Virus record (IMG/VR): IMGVR_UViG_3300048797_000170
Coordinates: 1-45,574 of that record
Direction: 5' to 3' (one strand)
Length of the DNA: 45,574 nucleotides
Origin: a virus
This document shows positions 7,422 through 14,302 of the stretch, piece after piece; within the stretch, counting starts at the first letter, position 1, and the number at the start of each line of letters is the position of its first letter. The notes under the pieces were generated by a model. It was given only the letters and a program-made list of their open reading frames with translations, searched no databases and was not told the origin of the DNA. A program made the position numbers and the translations under genes.

Positions 7422-8353
7422 CAGTTGGTCGCCTTCCGGTACGGCTCGCACTTCTTGCAGGTCTTGGCTCCGGCGGCCATGATGTTGCACTCCGGCGGGG
7501 TCTTGGTCTTGATCGCCCAGTCGATGTCCAGGGCGAGGTTGAACAGGTCGTCGACGCTCTCCGGATCGTAGGAGACGCTGAACTCCTTGTAATCCTGGTT
7601 GGCCTTGAGTTCGTAGAGGAACACGACCTCCTCAGGAATCTTGATCTCGGCCGCGATGTCGCCCCGGTCCTGCATCTGGTGCAGCAGCCGCAGGTACAAC
7701 TGGCCCTGTCGGCGGTGACTCGGGAACGGGCGCCGGATCGCACGCCAGGCCTTGTCCAGGTCGTTGTCGTTGCTCATCAGCAGCGCAGGGTCCTCGACCC
7801 GGATGGTGCCGATCCCGATGCTCTTGAGTTCGATCACGAACGGCTCAGCCAGCCCGACGACCCAACCGTCGGCGTGGCCCGCGATCCGGTACTTAGGGTC
7901 CGAGATCAGGGGGACCTCTGCGTAGGCGACGTTGACCCCCTTGCAGCCCATGCACTGCTGCGGGGAGGTGTCCCACCACGACAGCAGACAGTCGGTGCAC
8001 ACCCACACCCCATAGAGGTTGCCCATCTCGCGCAGCCACTGCTGCCACTTCTTGTGGATGGTGTGGCCCTCGGCGAAGATCGAGGCCATCCGCAGTCCCG
8101 GCTGCTCCGGGGCCTTGCCGGTGGGAGTGCCTACCATGACGTGGTAGTTCTCCAGGGCGCACCAGTCGGAGTGCGACATCGCCGAGGGGTGCAGCACATC
8201 CGTGGGCCGCTCCTCCGGAGCACGCGTCAGCAGGTGCCGCTCGACGTGGCCGGTGAGCCGTGTGGCCCGCTTGTTGGCGGCCACGTAGGTGCTCAGGGGG
8301 GACGACTTCTTGACGGCGGCCGGGGACTTCTTGGCGACGGCGAGTGTTCGCAC
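7421..8353 (-). CDS. Cas4/AddB-like PD-(D/E)XK exonuclease
   Basis: 310 residues from a GTG preceded by AGGAG. It is a RecB/Cas4-type nuclease: D162 in the GHADGWVVG segment, E175-x-K177 in VIELKSI, and the QxxxY motif (Q216, Y220) in RRQGQLYLRLL. Four cysteines bracket the nuclease as in Cas4 and AddB: C65 (SDWCALENY) and C289, C299, C302 at the C-terminus. They probably hold a 4Fe-4S cluster. A separate CxxC-x11-CxxC ribbon (C119, C122, C134, C137) is inserted before the catalytic core and probably binds zinc. Likely role: end resection alongside the phage RecA-like protein. No CRISPR array is near. Confidence 0.85.
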   Translation of the reverse strand: MRTLAVAKKSPAAVKKSSPLSTYVAANKRATRLTGHVERHLLTRAPEERPTDVLHPSAMSHSDWCALENYHVMVGTPTGKAPEQPGLRMASIFAEGHTIHKKWQQWLREMGNLYGVWVCTDCLLSWWDTSPQQCMGCKGVNVAYAEVPLISDPKYRIAGHADGWVVGLAEPFVIELKSIGIGTIRVEDPALLMSNDNDLDKAWRAIRRPFPSHRRQGQLYLRLLHQMQDRGDIAAEIKIPEEVVFLYELKANQDYKEFSVSYDPESVDDLFNLALDIDWAIKTKTPPECNIMAAGAKTCKKCEPYRKATN

Positions 8354-8386
8354 GAGTGGTGCTCCTAGATGTGGTACGACGAGAGG

Positions 8387-8689
8387 TTACGGGATCAGGG
8401 CGTCAATGGGGGAGTTCAGGCGGTCGGCCCGGCGGACGAGAGCGTTGCGTTCTCGGTGGCTCATGCCCCCCCAGATGCCGTACTTCTCGTCCTGGTCGAT
8501 GGCGAACAGCAGGCACCGCTTCTGTGCAGAACAGTTGGGGGTGCCATCAACGCCGGGAGAGAAACAGACCTTCTTGGCCGCAGAGGCGACCTCTTGGTAG
8601 AGGCCCTTCTCGCGGGGTGGGTAGAAACCTTCAGTGTCGTGGTCAAGGCAGTTCGCCTTCGATCTCCAGTCCGGCACGTACGTCCTCAC
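8387..8689 (-). CDS. whiB: WhiB-family iron-sulfur transcription factor
   Basis: 100 residues. WhiB proteins are actinobacterial regulators that bind a 4Fe-4S cluster through four cysteines and contact the housekeeping sigma factor. Here the cysteines are C14, C42, C53 and C59, followed by the family turn GIWGGMSHRER (71-81) and a basic C-terminal helix. The second and third cysteines are ten residues apart instead of the usual two, because VCFSPGVDGTPNC carries an insertion. The gene overlaps the resolvase gene upstream by 47 bases. Phage WhiB proteins can alter host WhiB-dependent transcription; that role is inferred. It also points to an actinobacterial host. Confidence 0.87.
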   Translation of the reverse strand: MRTYVPDWRSKANCLDHDTEGFYPPREKGLYQEVASAAKKVCFSPGVDGTPNCSAQKRCLLFAIDQDEKYGIWGGMSHRERNALVRRADRLNSPIDALIP

Positions 8690-9005
8690 GCTGTGCTAGG
8701 AGAAGACGCAAGCCGAGGAAGTCCTCCTCGCTGAGAACCACGTAGTTCCTGGCGTTGAGGTGGAAGCCCAGGACGGGGGTGCGACCGGACATGATCGCCT
8801 CCGTCATGACCTTCTCCAGCACTTGGGCCTTCAAGGTGAATGACAACTTCCCGGTCCACTTGTGCTCGATGAGGAGGTCGGCGGAACGGACATCGCCCTT
8901 CTGGCTCCAAAACGCCCCTGACGCGGGGACTCTGTTCCCACCCGTGACCTTGGCGAGTCTTTCTTCATGCCGCCGAGACTCGACCTGGCCTTTTGTTCTT
9001 ACCAT
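8643..9005 (-). CDS. PD-(D/E)XK Holliday-junction-type endonuclease
   Basis: 120 residues. The core reads VPASGAFWSQKGDVRSADLL then IEHKW, giving catalytic D38, E47-x-K49 of the PD-(D/E)XK fold. The serine/glycine-rich loop before it and the short total length match the family that phage annotation usually calls Holliday junction resolvase. It would cut branched DNA during recombination or replication fork processing. It is 3 bases from the RecA-like gene upstream, supporting a recombination role. It is clearly different from the RusA-type enzyme at 6241. Confidence 0.8.
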   Translation of the reverse strand: MVRTKGQVESRRHEERLAKVTGGNRVPASGAFWSQKGDVRSADLLIEHKWTGKLSFTLKAQVLEKVMTEAIMSGRTPVLGFHLNARNYVVLSEEDFLGLRLLLAQREDVRAGLEIEGELP

Positions 9006-9008
9006 GGA

Positions 9009-10037
9009 TCATACTACTTTCTTCAAGGTGTCCATAACCTCGCGGTAGATGGAGGCCCTCAACTCCGGGTCGGCCCGGACGGCGTCCACGACGGCGTCGG
9101 ACCCGTTCCATTTCTTGCCGTCGTAGGAGTACCAGGCGCTCGCGCGGGTGATGATCCCCTTGAGGATGGCGATGGTCACCATCTCCTTGCCGGTGTCGTA
9201 CTGACCGGCCGGGCACTCTCCGCCGTCGGCGAAGTAGAAGTCGACGTAGGCGACCTGCTGCGGCGGCGCGGTCTTGTTCTTGAGTGTGCGCAGCCTCAGG
9301 CTCTGCCCTACGCGAATCTTCGCCTTGGACGGCCCGATCTCGATCCACTCGGCCCGCCTCACCTCGACGCGGACTTGGAAGTAGTAGTTCTTGCCCTTTC
9401 CACCCGGCGTGGTCCGGTCGTCGCCGTAGGTGACCCCGATCTGCTGGCGCCACTGGTTGATGACCATCCCGGTGACCGGGCGCTCGGACCCATCGGGGTT
9501 GCGCTTGGTGGCCGACCCGGCCTTGCGGAAGAACTTGTTGGTGAGCATCGCGCCACGACCGACGGTCATCTCACCCATCTCCTTCTCGTCCTCGGCGCTG
9601 GGCACCAGGGCGGGTAGAGAGTCGATCACGACCATGTCGACGCACTTGGTCTTCAGGAACTCCAGGGTCGCCTGGAATGCCTCCTCCATGACGTTGGTCT
9701 CCACCAGCATCACCCGGTCCAGGTCGACCCCGCACATCTCGGCGTACTGCGGGTTCCACTCCTCGCTGCAGATCCAGACGGTGACGAAGTCGGGGTCGTC
9801 CATCTGGTTCTCGGCGACGGTCTTCAGTGCGATGGCGGTCTTGCCCGCGCTCTCCTCACCGACGAGTTCGGCCCAGGTGTTGCCCGGCCAGCCTCCGCCC
9901 AGGGCGACGTTCAGGCTGAGCGATCCCGACGGGATTCGGGGTGGGACGACGACCTGGCTGCCGAGGACTACGGTGTTGGCGCCGTAGCGCTTATTGAGGT
10001 CACGGGCCAGGACGAGCAGTGCTGCAGGAAGAGCCAT
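9009..10037 (-). CDS. recA: RecA-like recombinase
   Basis: 342 residues. It would form filaments on single-stranded DNA and drive strand exchange. Walker A is GEESAGKT (60-67) and the Walker B strand MVVIDS (135-140). The L2-loop region TGMVINQWRQQIGVTYG is recognisable, and a segment with an invariant-like glutamate (EEWNP) follows the first strand. It is nearer to phage RecA/UvsX-type proteins than to full bacterial RecA, lacking the long C-terminal acidic tail. It lies between a zinc-ribbon gene upstream and the PD-(D/E)XK resolvase downstream, with gaps of only 3 bases. Confidence 0.9.
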   Translation of the reverse strand: MALPAALLVLARDLNKRYGANTVVLGSQVVVPPRIPSGSLSLNVALGGGWPGNTWAELVGEESAGKTAIALKTVAENQMDDPDFVTVWICSEEWNPQYAEMCGVDLDRVMLVETNVMEEAFQATLEFLKTKCVDMVVIDSLPALVPSAEDEKEMGEMTVGRGAMLTNKFFRKAGSATKRNPDGSERPVTGMVINQWRQQIGVTYGDDRTTPGGKGKNYYFQVRVEVRRAEWIEIGPSKAKIRVGQSLRLRTLKNKTAPPQQVAYVDFYFADGGECPAGQYDTGKEMVTIAILKGIITRASAWYSYDGKKWNGSDAVVDAVRADPELRASIYREVMDTLKKVV

Positions 10038-10040
10038 GGG

Positions 10041-10445
10041 TCAGGAGATCCTGTCGACGATGGTGGTGGGGTTGAACCCGCCGCTGGCGGGCTGCTGGGC
10101 GGGTGTGGAGGTGGCGCCCCGGCTGGTGGACGCCCCGGAGCCGGTCTGCATCAGTGGCCAGCCGCAGGCGTAGCAGCGCATCACGTCGAACGAGCCACGC
10201 TCGTTCATGCCGGTGCCGACCTTGACGTAGTCGCCACTGCCACACTCGGGGCAGTGGTTGGCCGCCTGCCGGGTGGCGGCGGCCTGCGCCTTGGCGGTCA
10301 GCACGTCCTGCTGGGCGTCGTACTGGACGGGGGTGCCTTGGTACTGACCGGGCGGGCGGTTCAGGGGCACCTGGGGCCTCGGCGCTGCCGGGGGGAGGGG
10401 GGCGTTGCCACCGACCTTGGCGGCCCACCATGCTGCACTACTCAT
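10041..10445 (-). CDS. Zinc-ribbon protein
   Basis: 134 residues. A Pro/Ala/Gln-rich N-terminus precedes one well-formed four-cysteine zinc ribbon: NHCPECGSGDYV (C65, C68) and MRCYACGWPLMQ (C91, C94). The C-terminus is a Ser/Thr/Ala-rich tail. It sits directly between the DNA polymerase and RecA-like genes, so it may bind ssDNA or bridge replication and recombination proteins. Only the ribbon is visible; function inferred from position. Confidence 0.75.
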   Translation of the reverse strand: MSSAAWWAAKVGGNAPLPPAAPRPQVPLNRPPGQYQGTPVQYDAQQDVLTAKAQAAATRQAANHCPECGSGDYVKVGTGMNERGSFDVMRCYACGWPLMQTGSGASTSRGATSTPAQQPASGGFNPTTIVDRIS

Positions 10446-10461
10446 CTGCTGCTCCTTCTCG

Positions 10462-13362
10462 TCACTTCGCGTCTCCCCACTTGGTGACCACGTGGATGTC
10501 GGCGGTCAGTGGCACGGAGAGCACGTTGATGCCCTCCATCGCCTCCCGCAGGGCCTCGGAGGTCTCGTCGATGAGGTGGTTGGGGGTCAGGATCACGATC
10601 TCGTCGTGGACCGTCAGGATCATCCTCGCACCTTCTGGGATGAGCCGGTGGGCGCGCACCATGGCCAGTTTGATGATGTCGGCGCCGGTGCCCTGGATCT
10701 TGGTGTTGAAGCACTGTCGCTCGGCGCCGGACTTCTCCTTGTAGTCGGTGCTGCGCAGCAGCGGCAAGTATCGACGGCGCCCCAGCAGGGTGGTCACGTA
10801 GGGCACCGGGGACTTCAGCCGGGCCTCCTGGATGACCTGCCTCTTGTACGCCTCGATGGACGGGAAGTTCCGGTTGAACCTGTTCATCAGGTCCCTGGCT
10901 GCGGTAGAGGTGCAACCGATGTCCTTGGCGATGTGATCGGGGCCGATGCCGTAGGAGATGGCCAGCACCAGCACCTTCCCGGCCGCGCGGTCGACGCTCA
11001 TCGAGTCACCGACCAGGACGTAGACGTCGCCGCCGGTCAGGTAGTTGTGGATCAGGGCCCGGTCCTTGGAGAAGGAGGCGATGATCCGGGGCTCGATCTG
11101 GGAGTAGTCGGCCTGCACCAGGCTGAAGCCCTCCGGGGCGATGAACAGGTTGCGGATCAGCAGACCGTTCTCGGACTTCTTCGGGTTCGGGACGTTCTGC
11201 AGGTTAGGATGGCGCGAGTTGTGGTTCAGGAACCCGTGGGCGGCGTAGGAGTGATCTCCTGCAACCTCGATGTCCCAGACTCCCATTGCTCCCACAGGGG
11301 TGATTTCCACAAGTCGGGACGATCCGCGTACATCAACTGGTTGTGCAGCGTCCGGTGACCCGGCTTCGTCACCAGCGCCAGGTTGTCCGGGGAGTTGTTC
11401 AGCGGGTCCTTGTCGATGTGGTGGACGTCCAGGCTCGATGGCAGGTCCTCCAGCCCCAGCAGCCCCGCCATCACCCAGCGGTGCAGCAGTACGTACTTCT
11501 CGCTCACCTTGACCTGCAGGTACCCATTCCCGTCCGGGATCACTCCCTTGTAGTTGTGGTGCAGGGAACCACTCTTGCCCCGCATAGGGTTCTTGGGCCC
11601 CATCTTGGAACGTGAGTACCGCAGTGCCTTCTCCGCCCTGCGCTGCTCGGGGGTCAACTCCAGGTCCAGGATGGCGGTCACGGTCGCGTGCGTGACCCCC
11701 AGCCACTTGGCCAGCGTCGCCGTGGTGGGCTTCCCCGGTGCCATGTACTCCAGGAGCACCTGACGCCGGTTCTCCGGGTCCGCTACGTACCGCTTCGACA
11801 CTGACATAGGGGGTAGCCATCCGATCTCCGACGGCCAGGTCTCCGACGCGGACCCAGGCTCCCCTGGAGGTTAGCAGTTTGTGGTCCCTTGTGCAGGTCA
11901 GAACCGCCCCGTTCTCCAGAACGAGCCGGACCATCTGGTCGACGCCCTTGTAGATCTTGCGCAGCACCGGCCGCAAGCGGCCCATGTGGGTGACCACATG
12001 GTCGCCCTCGACGGGCAGGTACTCGTCGAAGCGGAAGACGCCCCGGCTGGTCAGCAGCAGGGTGTCCCCGGAGACGCAACTCATCCGGCCTGTCTCGGCC
12101 CCGTACTGGACGAAGTCGGTGTGGATCCGCCCCTTGATCAGCATCGAGTCCTTGACCGTGGTCTTGGACTTGCCGCCGGTGGTGTGGGTGACCTCTCCGC
12201 CCAGGTAGGGGATGACGTAGGTCGACTGCAGTTTGTCCAGTTCGGTGTAGGCCAGCATCTCGTCCACCAGCCGGTTCTTGCCACGGTACGGCTCGAGCGC
12301 GTCGGAGTCGGTGGAGTAGTGCCTGATCGTGATCGGCTCACCCTTCTCGGCCGCGATCTTTCCGGTGTCGGTGAGCCCGCGTGGGCGCAGTCCCTGCCCG
12401 CCCTCAGCCTTGGGGGCGTACAGCAGGTTCTGCTTCTCGGGGTTGGAGTTCATGTTGAACGCCCGCCCGGCGGCGGCGAAGACGCGCGCCTCGGCGACCT
12501 CGATCTCAGCGGCCAGGCGGTCGTAGAGGACCTGCAGCGCGGGGATGTCGACCGGGGCGCCCTCGAGTTCCATGTCGGCGAGCACCTCGAGCAGGTCCAT
12601 CTCCAGGTTGAAGATCCCGGTCAGGTGGTCGCGCTTGATCTTGGGCGCGTACTTATGCTTGAGCAGGTGGGTCTTGTTGGCGTCGATGGCGGAGTAGTCG
12701 GCGGTGTCGGAGAAGGTGGCCAGCGCGACGTTCTTGCCCAGACCCTTGACCATGTGGTACTTGAGTTCACGGGCCGAGCAGTCGTCCAGGCCGAGGTGGA
12801 AGTGGTGCCGGTTGTCCAGGATCGAGGCCATCACCAGGGTGTCGGCGTACGGCGGGGAGGGGATCTCGCCCTGCAGGTACTTGGCCGCGCTGACCAGGTC
12901 GAACTTCAGGCCGTGCCCAATCTTGGTCTGCTCGGAGGTGAACAGCGGCTTGAGTGTTCCCCAGACCTCGCCCGGGCTCAACTGCACCGGCGGCGGGGAG
13001 AAGACCTTGACGCCCTTGTTGGCGGCCTTGGAGTAGTCCTGGGGGCGGACCTCGAGCCCGGCGGCACGGCGCTTCAGACCGGAGTTCAGGATAGGGTAGT
13101 CGATGCGCAGCAGTTCCCCGTTGGGGTGGCCCATCGGGATCACGTCGGTGCGGACGTTGCGTGGCTCGCCGCAGGCCATCGACAGCCAGACGATGTCGTT
13201 ACGGACGGTGTCTCCCCGGTGCTCGCCGATGGTCTCGACGTCGTAGGTGAACTCGTCCTCGGCGGAGTAGACGTCCTGCACGTCGGCGAGTTGCTCGGGG
13301 GTGGTGATGAGGTTGTAGGTGATGCCGTCGGAGGTAGTTCGGCTGTCGTGGAGCGGGAGCAC
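10462..13362 (-). CDS. polA: Family-A DNA polymerase containing an intein
   Basis: 966-residue precursor from a GTG after GAAGGA; removal of the 287-residue intein (precursor residues 429-715) leaves about 679. The N-terminus is a DEDD 3'-5' exonuclease (EFTYDVETIGEH). There is no 5' nuclease domain. Polymerase motif A is VQADYSQIEPRI, motif B RAAGKVLVLAISYG and motif C MILTVHDEIVI. In motif B the position equal to E. coli Phe762 is leucine. The intein splits TGRMS from SRHPNLQN, a conserved primer/template-contacting segment, so splicing must occur for activity. This is the phage replicative polymerase. Confidence 0.95.
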   Translation of the reverse strand: MLPLHDSRTTSDGITYNLITTPEQLADVQDVYSAEDEFTYDVETIGEHRGDTVRNDIVWLSMACGEPRNVRTDVIPMGHPNGELLRIDYPILNSGLKRRAAGLEVRPQDYSKAANKGVKVFSPPPVQLSPGEVWGTLKPLFTSEQTKIGHGLKFDLVSAAKYLQGEIPSPPYADTLVMASILDNRHHFHLGLDDCSARELKYHMVKGLGKNVALATFSDTADYSAIDANKTHLLKHKYAPKIKRDHLTGIFNLEMDLLEVLADMELEGAPVDIPALQVLYDRLAAEIEVAEARVFAAAGRAFNMNSNPEKQNLLYAPKAEGGQGLRPRGLTDTGKIAAEKGEPITIRHYSTDSDALEPYRGKNRLVDEMLAYTELDKLQSTYVIPYLGGEVTHTTGGKSKTTVKDSMLIKGRIHTDFVQYGAETGRMSCVSGDTLLLTSRGVFRFDEYLPVEGDHVVTHMGRLRPVLRKIYKGVDQMVRLVLENGAVLTCTRDHKLLTSRGAWVRVGDLAVGDRMATPYVSVEAVRSGPGEPASGAPGVHGTGEAHHGDAGQVAGGHARDRDRHPGPGVDPRAAQGGEGTAVLTFQDGAQEPYAGQEWFPAPQLQGSDPGREWVPAGQGEREVRTAAPLGDGGAAGAGGPAIEPGRPPHRQGPAEQLPGQPGAGDEAGSPDAAQPVDVRGSSRLVEITPVGAMGVWDIEVAGDHSYAAHGFLNHNSRHPNLQNVPNPKKSENGLLIRNLFIAPEGFSLVQADYSQIEPRIIASFSKDRALIHNYLTGGDVYVLVGDSMSVDRAAGKVLVLAISYGIGPDHIAKDIGCTSTAARDLMNRFNRNFPSIEAYKRQVIQEARLKSPVPYVTTLLGRRRYLPLLRSTDYKEKSGAERQCFNTKIQGTGADIIKLAMVRAHRLIPEGARMILTVHDEIVILTPNHLIDETSEALREAMEGINVLSVPLTADIHVVTKWGDAK
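11218..12078 (-). other. Class 1 intein in the DNA polymerase
   Basis: A 287-residue in-frame intein. Splicing block A starts with the nucleophile in CVSGDTLLLTSRGVF. Block B is VLTCTRDHKLLT with the TxxH pair. Block F is GVWDIEVAGDHSYAAHG. Block G is GFLNHN followed by Ser as the first C-extein residue. All class 1 splicing residues are present. The first ~90 and last ~35 residues are good Hint-domain sequence. The ~160 residues between are Gly/Pro/Ala/Arg-rich and unlike any domain, because that DNA encodes an HNH protein in another frame. Confidence 0.93.
11226..11807 (-). CDS. HNH homing endonuclease nested out of frame in the intein
   Basis: 193 residues, read in the +1 frame relative to the polymerase/intein. 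An N-terminal helix-turn-helix (TLAKWLGVTHATVTAI, about 31-46) precedes a long basic linker and a clear HNH core. The core is LHRWVMAGLL, then SLDVHHIDKDPLNNSPDNLA with H129/H130 and N142, then PGHRTLHNQ. Third codon positions are mostly G or C in this frame, so it has been maintained as protein. The HNH core ends near residue 157, just before the intein's C-terminal splicing blocks. The last ~33 residues are read across those blocks. It would cut intein-free polA alleles. The ATG follows a run of five C; no strong ribosome-binding site is visible. Confidence 0.85.
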   Translation of the reverse strand: MSVSKRYVADPENRRQVLLEYMAPGKPTTATLAKWLGVTHATVTAILDLELTPEQRRAEKALRYSRSKMGPKNPMRGKSGSLHHNYKGVIPDGNGYLQVKVSEKYVLLHRWVMAGLLGLEDLPSSLDVHHIDKDPLNNSPDNLALVTKPGHRTLHNQLMYADRPDLWKSPLWEQWESGTSRLQEITPTPPTGS

Positions 13363-13447
13363 GGGTGGTCCTTCAGAGGTCAGGGGCGAGGGGGCAGACG
13401 CAGGGGCGGGCCAGGTTGGACGGCTGACCCACCCCCACGGGATCTGG

Positions 13448-14302
13448 TTAGGACCGCTTGATCTCGTTGGCGATCTCGCGGAGGTCCTGCACCGACGGGG
13501 GACGCAGGGTGTTCTGCGCGAGCGGCTTCAGCCCGGCCATCAGCGTCCTGACCGCGTCCACGTCGAGTCCCCAGTCTTCGCCCAGGTCGCGCTCCTTGAC
13601 CGGGGAGATGGCGTGCATCGTGTCGCCCCCCTTGCCCGACTTGGAGACCACGAAGTAGCCCTTGTTGATCGGGGCCTTGTCGTTGAACTTGACCAACTGC
13701 TTGAACACCCGGGTGCCCGCGATCCACCACTGCACCCCCGGGTCGGCGTCCTCCTCGCTGGAGAGGTTGACGACCTGGAAGCCGTACTTCAGGTCCGGGA
13801 CATCACCCAGGATCTTGCACAGCGGGCAGACGGTCTTTCCGAGGCACATGAACGACTTCTTGCCCTCGCGCTCCTTGAGCCAGTGCTGGTCGAACATGAA
13901 CGGCTGGTCGGTGATGAACCGGATCAACTGCTCGTCCTCGGTGACCTTGAAGTCGTTGGTCATCGTGGTCCTGCTGGCGAGGCGCTTCTTGGCCTCTCCC
14001 CATCCAGACTGGATGATGCCCGCGTTGTCGGGGACCTCGTCCTCGTCCTCGTCCTCGTACTCCGGTTCCGGCTCGGGCGCGGGCTTGGCGGCGGCCTTGG
14101 CGCGGCGGACCGGCGGGGCGGCGGGGGCCTCCTCTTCGGTCTCCTCGGCGGTCTCGTCCTCGTACTCCGGCTCAGGCTCGGGCGCGGGCTTGGTGGCGCG
14201 CAGGCGGCGCGCGGGGGCGGGGGTGATGGTCTCGTCCTCGTCCAGCGCTTCGGGAGCGTAGGAGTCAGCGGTCGGTACTGCGCGGCGGATGCCCATGGTC
14301 AT
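13448..14302 (-). CDS. Putative gp32-like ssDNA-binding protein
   Basis: 284 residues. Residues 20-92 are acidic low complexity with a 13-residue element (KPAPEPEPEYEDE) occurring at 38-50 and 73-85. The folded part (about 93-284) has H140, C153, C159 and C162 in FDQHWLKEREGKKSF and MCLGKTVCPLCK. This His-Cys-Cys-Cys pattern resembles the zinc module of T4 gp32. Aromatic residues and basic patches follow. Position between the polymerase and a DNA-binding protein fits a replication ssDNA-binding protein. In gp32 the acidic tail that recruits partners is C-terminal; here it is N-terminal. No direct homology is claimed. Confidence 0.65.
   Translation of the reverse strand: MTMGIRRAVPTADSYAPEALDEDETITPAPARRLRATKPAPEPEPEYEDETAEETEEEAPAAPPVRRAKAAAKPAPEPEPEYEDEDEDEVPDNAGIIQSGWGEAKKRLASRTTMTNDFKVTEDEQLIRFITDQPFMFDQHWLKEREGKKSFMCLGKTVCPLCKILGDVPDLKYGFQVVNLSSEEDADPGVQWWIAGTRVFKQLVKFNDKAPINKGYFVVSKSGKGGDTMHAISPVKERDLGEDWGLDVDAVRTLMAGLKPLAQNTLRPPSVQDLREIANEIKRS
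14048..14191 (-). repeat. Internal coding duplication in the acidic region
   Basis: Two copies of a 39-base unit, 14048-14086 and 14153-14191, encode the same Pro/Glu-rich peptide (KPAPEPEPEYEDE) within the ssDNA-binding protein gene. They are separated by about 66 bases that are also acidic. The copies look like a recent tandem-type duplication inside a disordered linker and may vary in number between related phages. Confidence 0.7.

Noticed and set aside
7421-8353. CRISPR-Cas context for the Cas4-like gene
   Set aside because: No direct-repeat array and no cas1, cas2 or effector gene is seen. The neighbours are phage recombination genes.
11218-12078. Group I intron instead of an intein in polA
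   Set aside because: The polymerase frame stays open through the insert and has full intein blocks A, B, F and G with Cys at the start and His-Asn before Ser at the end.
11881-13461. 526-codon plus-strand open frame opposite the polymerase
   Set aside because: It is the complement of highly conserved polymerase motifs, has low-complexity Val/Gly/Asp composition, and all supported genes are on the minus strand.
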